64,000 bases of DNA, from assembly GCA_003491285.1 (NCBI GenBank), contig CP022705.1:865501-929500 (forward strand). The letters run 5' to 3'. The notes under the pieces were generated by a model. The model was not told where the DNA came from, ran no database searches, and was given only the letters and a program-made list of their open reading frames with translations. The position numbers were made by a program, and so were the translations under genes. The stretch is from Methanobacterium sp. BRmetb2. GTDB taxonomy: Archaea; Methanobacteriota; Methanobacteria; Methanobacteriales; Methanobacteriaceae. This document shows positions 55,078 through 63,911 of the stretch, piece after piece. The stretch's first letter is position 1. Every line of letters begins with the position of its first letter.

Positions 55078-55263
55078 GTTCCCTCCACTTAATAAAAAGA
55101 TGTTAGAAAATTCAATTATTCCTTTATTCAATAATATTCAATATCCATTAAAATATTTACTATATCCTAAAAGACATAAAATTATAAAGTAATATGAATT
55201 TTTTTGAATTTTCACATCATGCCCATTGAAAATAAGTTTAATTAGGATTAAAAAAGTTGAAAA

Positions 55264-56448
55264 TTATAAATAAATGTCCAATGTACTATCTGGCTCGAAA
55301 ATGATTTCTCCATACTTTCCTCCCCCACCAGGGACAATTTTAAGTGTTTTTTCCCGGAATGATTTAAGTACCTGGGCTATTTTAGGATCTATTTTTTCCA
55401 TCTCTTTAAGGGGGGCATATATTAGGACTTCAATTTCACTACCAAATCTCTCCACTAATTCCTTCCAGATTTTTTGTACAAAAACAGTGGTAACTCCCTT
55501 ACCATAAACTAAACTTATTATTTCAGCTAAGGGTAATATGTGAATGTAGGGTGGACGGTGCGGTGGATGATGAGGCTCATTCCACGTAGCAATTTCAGAT
55601 ATTCGGTAATCAACACCTTTTTTAATAGTTCCCCCGCATGAACATTTCATATTAAGTTGTTTAGCCTTTTCAATATCATATATTTGATAACAACGAGTAC
55701 AAGCAGTTTTATGATATTTCCCCAATCTTGGATCAAACCCATAATTGGCTTTAATATTACATTCTTCAATAGAATCTTTAATGGATTTAAAAGTCAAGTT
55801 TTTTAATTCAATTTCGTTAAATTCTCTTCCTAAACGATGCGGCCAGGGTGAATGTGCATCTGAATTGGTCAAAAAAGGAATATCTTGTAATTCTTCAATT
55901 GTATCTGCCATATCCGTATCTGCAGATAGGCCCAGTTCTAAAAAGTCTGGTTTTGTACCGTAACATTCATGATAATTATCATACGCTTTGTACATGCTGG
56001 TCCATGGGGTAAAAGCATGAGATGGTCCTATTAACCCATCAAACTCATGAACTAAATCCATAATCTCGTCACCAACCATCCTAACACGGGGTCTTCCATC
56101 AGCATCTATATTATTTGATTTTAGTCTTTCTCGAATATTATAAGCTGATTCTAGAGAGGGCAATAAGATCAAATGATGTACCCTCCGTTTGTCCTCTACT
56201 TCTGCAGTTAAAATAAAGTTGCATGACTCTATTCCTGGATCTTCGGATTTTAGAGAAAAAATGCCGTCTTCAATTTCTTCTGTGCCCTCTTCAATCATTC
56301 TCAACCAACCAGAGTGGAAAGCGTCTCCAGTACCCACCAGATCCAGGCCTTTAAATTTTGCTTGTGGACCTAAAGTGGTTATGATCATGTTTTTTGATGT
56401 GGCACGAGAAAAACAACTATGAATATGAAGATCAGCGCTTACTATCAT
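55264..56448 (-). CDS. Endonuclease Q (PHP-type DNA repair nuclease)
   Basis: This 394-residue protein cuts 5' of deaminated bases such as hypoxanthine and uracil in DNA. It has the N-terminal PHP metal site SADLHIHSCFSRATS, DLVGTGDAFH, FILTAEVEDKRRVHHLILLPS and FLTNSDAHSPWPHRLGREFNE. A zinc finger (CTRCYQIYDIEKAKQLNMKCSCGG) and a C-terminal domain follow. The type is known from Thermococcales and methanogens, where it can bind PCNA; PCNA is encoded 3.4 kb upstream on the same strand. GGGAGTTAAA precedes the ATG. Confidence 0.9.
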   Translation of the reverse strand: MIVSADLHIHSCFSRATSKNMIITTLGPQAKFKGLDLVGTGDAFHSGWLRMIEEGTEEIEDGIFSLKSEDPGIESCNFILTAEVEDKRRVHHLILLPSLESAYNIRERLKSNNIDADGRPRVRMVGDEIMDLVHEFDGLIGPSHAFTPWTSMYKAYDNYHECYGTKPDFLELGLSADTDMADTIEELQDIPFLTNSDAHSPWPHRLGREFNEIELKNLTFKSIKDSIEECNIKANYGFDPRLGKYHKTACTRCYQIYDIEKAKQLNMKCSCGGTIKKGVDYRISEIATWNEPHHPPHRPPYIHILPLAEIISLVYGKGVTTVFVQKIWKELVERFGSEIEVLIYAPLKEMEKIDPKIAQVLKSFREKTLKIVPGGGGKYGEIIFEPDSTLDIYL

Positions 56449-56497
56449 TTTAACTCCCTAATAAAAAAATAAAAATAGATTTTATTGGGTATTCTAT

Positions 56498-57271
56498 TTA
56501 ACCTATGTATCTTAAGTCTTCTTCACCGGGTTTGAGATGCATCCGCTCCATCATTTCCCTTTCCATCTGCTCTGCCTTGGAAATCATCTTCCTTGTCTCT
56601 TTAGCCCTTTCTTCTAATTTTTCTGTGTCCAATTCTATATTTAATAACTCAAGTAGAACTGAAAGAAGTGCCTTTGCCGCCTCTGCATCTATGAAATAGC
56701 CAGGTGTTTCACCCATTAAACATGCGCCCCCCATATTTCGAAGCATTGAAAGTCCAAGTAAAAGTCCTGAAGCTCCTATAATACCCCCTTCAGCAGCCCT
56801 TAATGTGACATTATGTTTTTTAAGTGTTTCAGCCAGCTCAGCTGTAGTTGCAGCTCCGAATATTTTAGGTTTTTCCACAGGATGGCCGGTTCCAAGACCA
56901 CCTAAAGTGAAAATTTCTTTTGTACCATATTTTTCCACAAAATCGAGAATTATGCTACATATTTCATATTGTCCTTCAGGGCTTAAGCCTTGGGTGTTAC
57001 CTGCAAGTATGATATAATCTTTCTCTTTTTTACCCTCAGATTTCAGATAGTAAAATTCATTTTTCATGGTTTCTATTACACCATCGTCATCTACAAGGAC
57101 TTGTGGTGGAAATGAAGGGGAGTAAAGTTCTGCGAATTTGGTGGCATTTAATTCATGAATTATATGATCTGCAGCTAGTTTTCCCACATGCCCGATTCCT
57201 GGAAGAGCTTCTATTAGTATAGGGTCGTTTAATTCAACTTCTTCCAGTATTTTTATGAATGTTTCTTTCAT
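56498..57271 (-). CDS. PAC2 family protein (proteasome assembly chaperone-like)
   Basis: This 257-residue protein has the PAC2 pattern DPILIEALPGIGHVGKLAADHIIHEL, FAELYSPSFPPQVLVDDDGVIE, YIILAGNTQGLSPEGQYEICSIILDFVEKYGTKEIFTLGGLGTG and GACLMGETPGYFIDAEAAKALLSVLLELL, ending in a coiled coil. It follows Nop10 and aIF2alpha in one operon, an order preserved in many archaea. GGAGGACTTAA precedes the ATG; its start overlaps the end of the nop10 gene. Confidence 0.9.
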   Translation of the reverse strand: MKETFIKILEEVELNDPILIEALPGIGHVGKLAADHIIHELNATKFAELYSPSFPPQVLVDDDGVIETMKNEFYYLKSEGKKEKDYIILAGNTQGLSPEGQYEICSIILDFVEKYGTKEIFTLGGLGTGHPVEKPKIFGAATTAELAETLKKHNVTLRAAEGGIIGASGLLLGLSMLRNMGGACLMGETPGYFIDAEAAKALLSVLLELLNIELDTEKLEERAKETRKMISKAEQMEREMMERMHLKPGEEDLRYIG

Positions 57272-57443
57272 TTAAGTCCTCCAACAATAACTGTTTCTTA
57301 AGTTTTCTTCTATATTTTCCATATTTATCTTCTGGAGAATATTTTGGAGGAAAAATCTCTCCTAAATCGCCTCCACAATACTGACAAATACTTTCAAGGG
57401 TATATTCTCCGCAAGACTTGCACCTTTTCATCTTCATCTTCAT
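57234..57443 (-). CDS. nop10: H/ACA ribonucleoprotein component aNop10
   Basis: This 69-residue protein belongs to the guide-RNA pseudouridylation complex with Cbf5. It has a zinc ribbon, KRCKSCGEYTLESICQYCGG, and the helix PPKYSPEDKYGKYRRKLKKQLLLEDL that binds Cbf5. The start overlaps the aIF2alpha stop by four bases (ATGA), and its end overlaps the PAC2 gene start. A shorter start at 57431 is possible. The C-terminal LNERNIHKNTGRS is a species-specific tail. Confidence 0.93.
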   Translation of the reverse strand: MKMKMKRCKSCGEYTLESICQYCGGDLGEIFPPKYSPEDKYGKYRRKLKKQLLLEDLNERNIHKNTGRS

Positions 57444-58219
57444 TCTAACTCACGGTAAAATTCGCCTTTACCTTCTGCAGCTACTACAGCATCAATACAT
57501 TTATCTGCTGCATCTTTTAACATTTTTTCCGCTTGAATGTAATCAGTTGATTTAACAATCAATCTATAACGGGGTGCTCCCACACACTGTACAGATATAT
57601 TGTCATCTTCAGCTTTCATTAGAGCTTCTTTTATGACTTCAACACCATTAATAGAATACGATTCTAAATCCACATATCCAGTTATTTGAACTTCAGGAGG
57701 CACAATATTCTTTTTAGCTATCTCTGTTATTATTTTAGCCCATTCAGAATCTATTCCCTTATCTAGTAATGCATTTTCGCCTTCTTCTGCTGCAGTTTCA
57801 AATGCACCATATAAATCTCCAAATGTATCCATCAGTTCATATCCGACTTCATTGTATGCCATGTCTAAATCTTTACCAAGACTTTTTGCAGAAAATTCTA
57901 GTAATTTTTCTGCCTTTTGTTCAATTTTCCATTGTTGTATCTTTTTGGTTCTTTGATCTTCCCTGATACGCTTCATGGAAACGTCTACATGGCCTTTTCG
58001 TGGATTAACCCTTAGAACTCGAGCTACAATTTTCTGGTTTTCTCGAACATAGTCTCTTATATTTTTCACCCAACCTGATGAAACTTCAGATATGTGGATA
58101 AATGCTTCTTTACCTTCATATTCTTCCAGGCTGGCGAATGCACCATAATTTAAAACCTTATGAACCGTTCCTACTACGAGTTCGCCTTCATCTGGCCATT
58201 GACTTTTCCTTCTTACCAT
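57440..58219 (-). CDS. Translation initiation factor aIF2 alpha subunit
   Basis: This 259-residue protein is part of the aIF2 heterotrimer that brings initiator tRNA to the ribosome. It has an N-terminal S1 domain (GELVVGTVHKVLNYGAFASLEEYEGKEAFIHISEVSSGWVKNIRDYV), a helical domain with DMAYNEVGYELMDTFGDLYGAFE and a C-terminal alpha-beta domain (DNISVQCVGAPRYRLIVKSTDYIQAEKMLKDAADKCI). AAGGTGTTCAA precedes the ATG. It forms an operon with L44e, S27e, Nop10 and PAC2. Confidence 0.96.
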   Translation of the reverse strand: MVRRKSQWPDEGELVVGTVHKVLNYGAFASLEEYEGKEAFIHISEVSSGWVKNIRDYVRENQKIVARVLRVNPRKGHVDVSMKRIREDQRTKKIQQWKIEQKAEKLLEFSAKSLGKDLDMAYNEVGYELMDTFGDLYGAFETAAEEGENALLDKGIDSEWAKIITEIAKKNIVPPEVQITGYVDLESYSINGVEVIKEALMKAEDDNISVQCVGAPRYRLIVKSTDYIQAEKMLKDAADKCIDAVVAAEGKGEFYRELE

Positions 58220-58239
58220 TTGAACACCTTATTGGACAT

Positions 58240-58425
58240 TTAATCTAAAACTTCAACCACTTGTGCTAAAATTTCGGATTTGCCACCCTTTGGTTTAACC
58301 AGTGTCTTTCCGCAAATTATACACTGTACAACTGAGGCTGCGTGATCAAATACTATTTGCTGATTTCCGCAGTCCATACATTTAACTTTCAAATAATTAC
58401 TTTGGTGGTTTTGAAATATAACCAT
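58240..58425 (-). CDS. Ribosomal protein S27e
   Basis: This 61-residue zinc-ribbon protein of the small subunit has YLKVKCMDCGNQQIVFDHAASVVQCIICGKTLVKPKGGKSEI, with two CxxC motifs. ATG 58425 follows GGTGATTATC; the frame is open further upstream but would overlap most of L44e's end. It ends 21 bases before the aIF2alpha start. Confidence 0.95.
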   Translation of the reverse strand: MVIFQNHQSNYLKVKCMDCGNQQIVFDHAASVVQCIICGKTLVKPKGGKSEILAQVVEVLD

Positions 58426-58430
58426 GATAA

Positions 58431-58712
58431 TCACCTTGCAACAAAGTCTACTTTTCCCACACGGAATGAATTTCTTTTTATATGGGATTTTCCACATTCT
58501 TTACATTTGTATCTTAGATCCAGTTTTTTAACTGGTTTGTTACCTGATGGTAATGGTCTGGGGTAACCCCTGTAACCACTTGTAACTCTTCGGAACTGTC
58601 TTTGTCCCCATTTTAATTCGCTTGCTTTTCTTTTTTTGGATTGAAAAACTTCATGATCTGTATGTTTTTTACAACTTGGACAGTAAGTTCTCCTTTGTTT
58701 AGGAATTTTCAT
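58431..58712 (-). CDS. Ribosomal protein L44e
   Basis: This 93-residue zinc-binding protein of the large subunit begins KIPKQRRTYCPSCKKHTDHEVFQSKKRKASELKWGQRQFRRVTSGYRGYPRPLPSGNKPVKKLDLRYKCKECGKSH, matching the family throughout (CPSC...CKEC). AGAGGTGATTAT precedes the ATG. It leads the ribosomal/initiation factor operon. Confidence 0.96.
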   Translation of the reverse strand: MKIPKQRRTYCPSCKKHTDHEVFQSKKRKASELKWGQRQFRRVTSGYRGYPRPLPSGNKPVKKLDLRYKCKECGKSHIKRNSFRVGKVDFVAR

Positions 58713-58816
58713 ATAATCACCTCTTAATCTTAGAAAAATAAGTTGTAAGCATTTATACTTATTTTTAAATTATTAAATAAAAAGTTTAATATTGAAATCA
58801 TTTATCTGTTAATACG

Positions 58817-59650
58817 TTATTTATATGTTTGGATATACTTCCCTTTTTTACTGCGGATAATAATAGATGCATTAGCTTCAGGCAGGGTAATCACATCTTG
58901 AGGATAGATGGGACCATAGACATTTTTATCTACACCAACAATGGAAGGAAACTCTTCATAAACTATGACTGCTTTAAAATTTTCTCTTTGTTTTTTAAGA
59001 GAATCTGAAGCCTTTTCTAACTCCTTCAAACTATAGGCATTGACTCCTTTTTTATACTGGAATTCTGTATCTACATCTTTTGCTGTTTCCCCAGTTTTTT
59101 GGGGGGAAATTTCGGGTTTAATTTTTGTATGAGAAGTTTTAATATCTTTATATGCCCTCTTCTCTTTTTTTTCGTCTTTTTTAATTTTTGTACTTGAAAG
59201 ATCTTCCTTAAGAGTTTCAGATCCTGAATCAAGTTCCTGTTCATCAATAGATAATAATTGTAGTGAAGGAATTAGTTTTCCCCGATATTCTTTTATAACG
59301 CCAATAAGAGCAAAATAAAGTTCTTCTTCTTCGGGTGTGAGGTTTAGTGGAGTGGTATCCTGGAGATCGAACTTTGGTTTTCCCTTAAATAAATGGTAAG
59401 ACCTTTGAACATTCATAACTGCGCTATCGGTGATTTTATGCTCACGTTTTTCGCATATTTCCATGGTTATTCTTTGTGTATCCCTAAAAAGATAATATTC
59501 CGGACAAAAAGGGTCATTATCAATCCGCTTAGTGAGTTGATCAACATATTCGTGGACTTTCTTATAGAAATTATCCCCCACCCGAGCTAAGCCACCAGTA
59601 CTTCTTTCTTTTTTTTGAATAGTTCTCAATTTTTGGAAAAACTCATCCAA
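58817..59650 (-). CDS. Archaeal GINS51 replication protein
   Basis: This 277-residue protein belongs to the GINS complex that joins MCM helicase to polymerase and primase. The N-terminal helical A-domain includes IDNDPFCPEYYLFRDTQRITMEICEKREHKITDSAVMNVQRSYHLFKG. A long charged, variable linker (about residues 140-205) follows. The C-terminal beta-type B-domain is KAVIVYEEFPSIVGVDKNVYGPIYPQDVITLPEANASIIIRSKKG. The A-then-B order is that of GINS51. The start is TTG 59650 after GAGG. PCNA lies upstream, as in other archaea. Confidence 0.85.
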   Translation of the reverse strand: MDEFFQKLRTIQKKERSTGGLARVGDNFYKKVHEYVDQLTKRIDNDPFCPEYYLFRDTQRITMEICEKREHKITDSAVMNVQRSYHLFKGKPKFDLQDTTPLNLTPEEEELYFALIGVIKEYRGKLIPSLQLLSIDEQELDSGSETLKEDLSSTKIKKDEKKEKRAYKDIKTSHTKIKPEISPQKTGETAKDVDTEFQYKKGVNAYSLKELEKASDSLKKQRENFKAVIVYEEFPSIVGVDKNVYGPIYPQDVITLPEANASIIIRSKKGKYIQTYK

Positions 59651-59849
59651 CCTTATTCCTCGCTTTTACTCCTTATGGAGCATTTTCATCCGTATTATTC
59701 CTTAATCTGTAAAGTAATCCAATGTACACCTCTACAAACATTAAGGACTATTTAGAAAATTGAAACCATTAATATATGATTTTGAAAAAATTTAAATTTA
59801 ATAAACTAAATTTAAACCTCTTCAAATCTTTAGAATAACTACTATTAGT

Positions 59850-60584
59850 TTATTCTTCACTTTCAATTCTTGGTGCTAACAAGAAACTGAGTTCTCCATC
59901 ATCAGATACCATTTTAAGACGTAGATTCAACGGCATGTCATTACCTAATCTCAAGGAAATTATATCTGAGAATTTATCTGCTTTCAGCATTTCTTTAATT
60001 TTCTCCAGTGAAAAGACAGATTTAGCCTTTTCTTCAATTTTTTCACCGTGTAGATACTCTATTTTGGCATCTCCAAATTCCCCTTCTGCTGATGCAAAGA
60101 ATTTATCCTCATCTACCGTAAGAACTATCTTATCTGAGAATATGTCAATATCCTGAATTGAATCTTTAAGTAAGCTGAACGGAACTTCAAATACCGTTGG
60201 ATATTCCAGTTCTGGAGGGGCTGGAGCTTCATATTCTATATCAATTAACCTTATTTTGAATACACGTCGAGCTTCTCCCTCAAAAGTAACAATCAAATTT
60301 CCTTCATCAAGTGATAATTCTAAAACATCGTCGGCTTTGGCCCTTTTTAGAACTTTCATTAATTCTTCAGTGTCCACGTTAATTTTTTGTGGTTCACTGC
60401 AAGAATATTCATCAAAAAGATCGGCTTTAAGTTCCAGATGTACAAATGTGATGTGGGATCTGTCAAGTGCATCAAGTCTTAATCCTTCATTATCTGTTTG
60501 CATCTGAACTTCATCTACAATGGATGAAATAGCATCAAAACTCGTTTTTAAGATACTTGGATCGGTTAGAACTGCTTTAAACAT
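59850..60584 (-). CDS. pcn: PCNA sliding clamp
   Basis: This 244-residue protein forms the trimeric ring that holds polymerases and nucleases on DNA. It has MFKAVLTDPSILKTSFDAISSIVDEVQMQTDNEGLRLDALDRSHITFVHLEL at the start, the inter-domain loop with FEGEARRVFKIRLIDIEYEAPAPPELEYPTVFEVP and the C-terminal FLLAPRIESEE. AAAGGAGGAAAAAA precedes the ATG. Likely partners in the window are the split PolB and endonuclease Q. Confidence 0.97.
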   Translation of the reverse strand: MFKAVLTDPSILKTSFDAISSIVDEVQMQTDNEGLRLDALDRSHITFVHLELKADLFDEYSCSEPQKINVDTEELMKVLKRAKADDVLELSLDEGNLIVTFEGEARRVFKIRLIDIEYEAPAPPELEYPTVFEVPFSLLKDSIQDIDIFSDKIVLTVDEDKFFASAEGEFGDAKIEYLHGEKIEEKAKSVFSLEKIKEMLKADKFSDIISLRLGNDMPLNLRLKMVSDDGELSFLLAPRIESEE

Positions 60585-60606
60585 TTTTTTCCTCCTTTAT
60601 CTACTT

Positions 60607-61206
60607 CTATTTTTTTTTAGAAACTTTTGAATTGGATTTATCTATATCTTCTGATTTTTTTTCAACAACTTTAAGATCTTTAAATAACTTATTAAGAAAA
60701 GTTTTATTTAATAATTTATAAGCCACAGCAATGGCCATTACAATAACTCCAATAAGTATCATGAAAACTGCTAAAACAGCTCTTTCACCAAAAACAACAT
60801 TATCCGCTACTTTTTCTGATGAACCAGATAAAATTATGATTCCAAGTATAATCAGAAGCACTCCAATTATCAAGGTTACTATATTAACCCATGTAAGTTT
60901 TTCAGACTTGAATGAATCAATAAACTTGCGTTCCAGTTCAAAAATTTTATCTGAACCGGGCAATACATGATGATTATTTGGAGATTCTTCTGAAGTTTTA
61001 GGTTCTTCTTTGGTTTCGTGAGGTTTATGGTGATTTGTTGATTTACTAGAAGGAGTTTCAGAACTTTTATCCTCCGTTTCAACTTCAATACTTGTTTTTT
61101 CAAGATAATTGTTAAAAAGAACTTTTAATTTAGAAAAGAAGCGATTATCCTGTTTAACAGACTCATTTGAACCTTTTTTTTCCGCCTTTTTTTCAGATCC
61201 TTTCAT
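60607..61206 (-). CDS. Two-helix membrane protein with charged N-terminus
   Basis: This 199-residue protein has a long polar, Lys/Glu/Ser-rich N-terminal half without fold (about residues 1-105). Two hydrophobic helices follow, WVNIVTLIIGVLLIILGIIILSG and RAVLAVFMILIGVIVMAIAVAYKLL, with a Lys-rich end. It lies between TFS and PCNA genes, spaced 27 and 22 bases, so it probably is co-transcribed with them. I know no function. GGAGCTTTTTAA precedes the ATG. Confidence 0.72.
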   Translation of the reverse strand: MKGSEKKAEKKGSNESVKQDNRFFSKLKVLFNNYLEKTSIEVETEDKSSETPSSKSTNHHKPHETKEEPKTSEESPNNHHVLPGSDKIFELERKFIDSFKSEKLTWVNIVTLIIGVLLIILGIIILSGSSEKVADNVVFGERAVLAVFMILIGVIVMAIAVAYKLLNKTFLNKLFKDLKVVEKKSEDIDKSNSKVSKKK

Positions 61207-61233
61207 TTAAAAAGCTCCTAACTCAATGATTAG

Positions 61234-61554
61234 TTAATCATATTCACGCCAAGTTTGACCACAAGCAGTACATCTTAAAAACCTGGTTTCGGATTCATCT
61301 GCTCTTCTAGTTTGTTGAAGCCACCAAAAAGCTTCTTTATTCCCGCATTTAGGACAAATGGCCCTGGTGGTTGGTAATGTTTTTATATCATCTCCTGTGA
61401 AAATTACAGTTTCTTTGGTAGATATTTTCTGAGAAACTTCATATTGATTTGATAACTCTTTGGTTATCTTCTTTTCTTCTCCACAGGACTTACATACAAA
61501 ACATCCATCTTTATTAGGAAACATGATAGTTCCACATTTTGGACAAAATTCCAT
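61234..61554 (-). CDS. tfs: Transcription factor S (TFS, transcript-cleavage factor)
   Basis: This 106-residue protein is the archaeal counterpart of TFIIS. It has an N-terminal zinc ribbon (FCPKCGTIMFPNKDGCFVCKSCG), a linker and a C-terminal ribbon, CPKCGNKEAFWWLQQTRRADESETRFLRCTACGQTWREY, with the Asp-Glu pair (RRADESET) that reaches into RNA polymerase to stimulate cleavage of backtracked RNA. AAGGAGGATAAAA precedes the ATG. Confidence 0.95.
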   Translation of the reverse strand: MEFCPKCGTIMFPNKDGCFVCKSCGEEKKITKELSNQYEVSQKISTKETVIFTGDDIKTLPTTRAICPKCGNKEAFWWLQQTRRADESETRFLRCTACGQTWREYD

Positions 61555-61850
61555 TTTTATCCTCCTTAACTTGTAAAATTGTTAAATTTAATTCATTTCA
61601 GTAGTTCTTACACAAATCTGAAATGAATGCAAAATCTATAACATATTAATTTATTTTTAAGTATATTATTGAATATATTAAGTGTAAATATTCTATTTTG
61701 TCTTTATATTTTATATTAATTCAAATATTATTATTTAAAGTATTATTTTTGTATTTTGACACAAATTTTATTATTTATTATAATTGGGATTATTTAGGAA
61801 TTAACTTTATCTTTAATAAATTAATCTTTTACTTAAATTTTGTAAATAAT

Positions 61851-62273
61851 TCAATTGCCTTCTATATTTTTTATTTTTAATTTTATGGCATCCTTAATAA
61901 TTTTTTCATGATCAAACGCTAATTCCAGATTAGCGATTTCCTTTAGATTAAAAAGGTTTACTTCAGATGCATCCGTATCTGCCTTTAGTTTATCCCCATC
62001 ACTGGTTGCTAAAAAACATATGGATACAACATATCCCCGAGGATCCCGATCCGGATCAGAATAGACGCCAACAATTCCTTCAATATTTACATCAAGACCT
62101 GTTTCTTCTTTTGATTCCCTTATAACTGCTGATTCCACAGTTTCCCCACACTCAACAAAACCCCCAGGTAGTGCCCAATACCCTCTAAACGGTTTATTTT
62201 TTCTTTTAATCAGTATTATAGATTCATTACCACAAAATATAGCTGCATCAACAGTTAAAAGAGGTCTTTTTAT
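61851..62273 (-). CDS. Nudix hydrolase with apparent ATA start
   Basis: This protein of about 140 residues has the Nudix box GGFVECGETVESAVIRESKEETGLDV and the preceding RPLLTVDAAIFCGNESIILIKRKNKPFRGYWALPGG; it probably hydrolyses ADP-ribose or a damaged nucleotide. The frame has no ATG, GTG or TTG from the upstream in-frame stop until GTG 62138, inside the Nudix box. ATA at 62273 lies five bases after AGGAAGTG and gives IKRPLLTVDAAIF, just where homologues begin. I infer an ATA start or a lost start codon. A region without genes (61555-61850) follows. Confidence 0.8.
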   Translation of the reverse strand: MKRPLLTVDAAIFCGNESIILIKRKNKPFRGYWALPGGFVECGETVESAVIRESKEETGLDVNIEGIVGVYSDPDRDPRGYVVSICFLATSDGDKLKADTDASEVNLFNLKEIANLELAFDHEKIIKDAIKLKIKNIEGN

Positions 62274-62353
62274 AAAAACACTTCCTAGATTTTATTTATA
62301 TTATATTAGTTATTAATAAAATTATGGATATTCTGCTTAGATCATCCTATTAT

Positions 62354-62950
62354 TTATGCATTCCCCTTGGATTCGCCAGTCTCGACACCTGCTGCGATGA
62401 TATGGGCTGCTCTTACTGGTTCTGGTATGGCACTTCTGGTTGTTGAGATTTTAATTATCTCTTTAGCATCATCAAGACTAATTCCGTAGGTTTGAATGAA
62501 TATTGTCTCTTCATTTTCAACTTTATGAACTTCACCGGCTATTAAAACTCTATTCCACCGTTTTTCCCAGTCTTTAAAACGTTTTAAAGCCGTTTGTATT
62601 TTATCAAAATTGGGAAATTTTCGCATGACAACAATTACTGGTATTTCTGTTTTTTCAAATATTTTTTTTATATTAACAATGTTAAATCCGCCAAAAGTAA
62701 TCCCATCCAGCATTATTACCCCTAATTGATCTTTATTTCTGGAAGAACAAACCATTTTAACAATTTTATCAGTTGCATCAGAACCATCAATTATTATTTG
62801 GGTTCTTAAAACACCATCCAACCATGTCCCTCCCCTGAAAACAGTTCCAATAAGCATAACTTCTCCAGAAGTGCGGGGAGTAAAAGGAGCATCATCAATT
62901 CCCAAAATACGTATCTCTTGCTTTATCTTTCTAAATCTCTTATTATTCAT
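62354..62950 (-). CDS. DUF99 family protein
   Basis: This 198-residue protein matches DUF99: FRKIKQEIRILGIDDAPFTPRTSGEVMLIGTVFRGGTWLDGVL, MLDGITFGGFNIVNIKKIFEKTEIPVIVVMRKFPN and AHIIAAGVETGESKGNA. The family is archaeal and structurally related to endonuclease V of the RNase H fold; its activity is not established. It lies between the Nudix hydrolase and rpoL genes. Confidence 0.88.
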   Translation of the reverse strand: MNNKRFRKIKQEIRILGIDDAPFTPRTSGEVMLIGTVFRGGTWLDGVLRTQIIIDGSDATDKIVKMVCSSRNKDQLGVIMLDGITFGGFNIVNIKKIFEKTEIPVIVVMRKFPNFDKIQTALKRFKDWEKRWNRVLIAGEVHKVENEETIFIQTYGISLDDAKEIIKISTTRSAIPEPVRAAHIIAAGVETGESKGNA

Positions 62951-63009
62951 TTATTCATCTTTCAATTATTAAAATATAGTAATAAGCCTAAATAAGATAA
63001 TATATTAAA

Positions 63010-63420
63010 TTACTTTTTAGATTTTTTCGTTGACTTTTTAGTTTTAGCTTTACTAGTTTTAGTTGTTGACTTTTTAGCTTTACTAGTCTTGGTTGATTTT
63101 GCTTTCTTTTTAGTGGTTTTTTTAGTTTTACTGGATTTCTTAGATTTAGTTGTTTTATCAGTTTCTGCTGCAGCTATTAAATCTTTAAATTCTTCACAAC
63201 GTGATTTTAATGTTTCTGATGCCTTTTTAAGTGACTTTTTAGGATTTTTAGCATTAATATATAGTTTCGGTTCCCCTACAATAGGATGTTCAATTACATA
63301 TGCTGCAGATGAAACATCTTTATCTTCCATTAAAATGTTTCTAAGAGCGTTACATAATGTGTGAGATTCTCCTTCGATCTCTATCTCTAATTCTTTCTTT
63401 GTATCTTTAATAATCTTCAT
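63010..63420 (-). CDS. rpoL: RNA polymerase subunit L with lysine-rich tail
   Basis: This 136-residue protein begins with the RpoL/Rpb11 fold: KIIKDTKKELEIEIEGESHTLCNALRNILMEDKDVSSAAYVIEHPIVGEPKLYINAKNPKKSLKKASETLKSRCEEFKDLIAAA. The usual archaeal L subunit ends here at about 90 residues. A tail of about 48 residues follows, made almost only of Lys, Ser, Thr and Ala. ATG 63420 follows GAGGGATAAA; the codon at 63432 lies before the ribosome site. The tail should be disordered and may bind nucleic acid. Confidence 0.93.
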   Translation of the reverse strand: MKIIKDTKKELEIEIEGESHTLCNALRNILMEDKDVSSAAYVIEHPIVGEPKLYINAKNPKKSLKKASETLKSRCEEFKDLIAAAETDKTTKSKKSSKTKKTTKKKAKSTKTSKAKKSTTKTSKAKTKKSTKKSKK

Positions 63421-63740
63421 TTTATCCCTCATAAAATATCAAAATACTTCATTTTTACCTGAATTTTTATTAATAACTCCATAATATTTACAAAATGAAT
63501 AATATACTATTGTATAATACTGTTATCAAACTTATTTCATTTAATAATTATAGTATGAAATCATATATTAAATTTTAGATTATATACTTTTCGACAATTA
63601 TAAAATTACTTACTTTTCAAATGTTCTAACTCAAAACCCATAAAATGTAATGTCCATGTATACAGCAGTGTTTAAATTGGATATTAATTGAATCCAGAGT
63701 TAAGAAATGCAATGATATAACTATAATTATTGATAAGAAA

Positions 63741-63911
63741 ATGATAGAACGTAGAATAGAATATGATAAATATATTATTCCATTAAGCGAAAGTAATCCT
63801 TTTGAATCCGATGAATTTGTTAAAATACTAAGAAAATCATATTTAAAAAACCGTCATAACACTGTCAAAATCTCCGATTTTGACGCCACAAAAAACTTCG
63901 TTTTTTTGTAG
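63741..63911 (+). CDS. Short ORF running into hairpin repeats
   Basis: A frame of 56 residues starts at ATG 63741 (MIERRIEYDKYIIPLSESNP) and ends TAG 63911 inside hairpin-forming sequence. The first 38 residues look like real protein; the last part is encoded by the inverted repeats. The same frame is open upstream without a better start. It may be a gene fragment cut off by the repeat. The stretch 63421-63740 holds no other gene I can see. Confidence 0.35.
   Translation: MIERRIEYDKYIIPLSESNPFESDEFVKILRKSYLKNRHNTVKISDFDATKNFVFL

Noticed and set aside
61698..61880. 60-codon ORF in the gap after the Nudix gene
   Set aside because: It consists almost only of Phe, Ile, Leu, Asn and Tyr, as expected from random AT-rich DNA, and has no ribosome site. 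I see no gene in 61555-61850.
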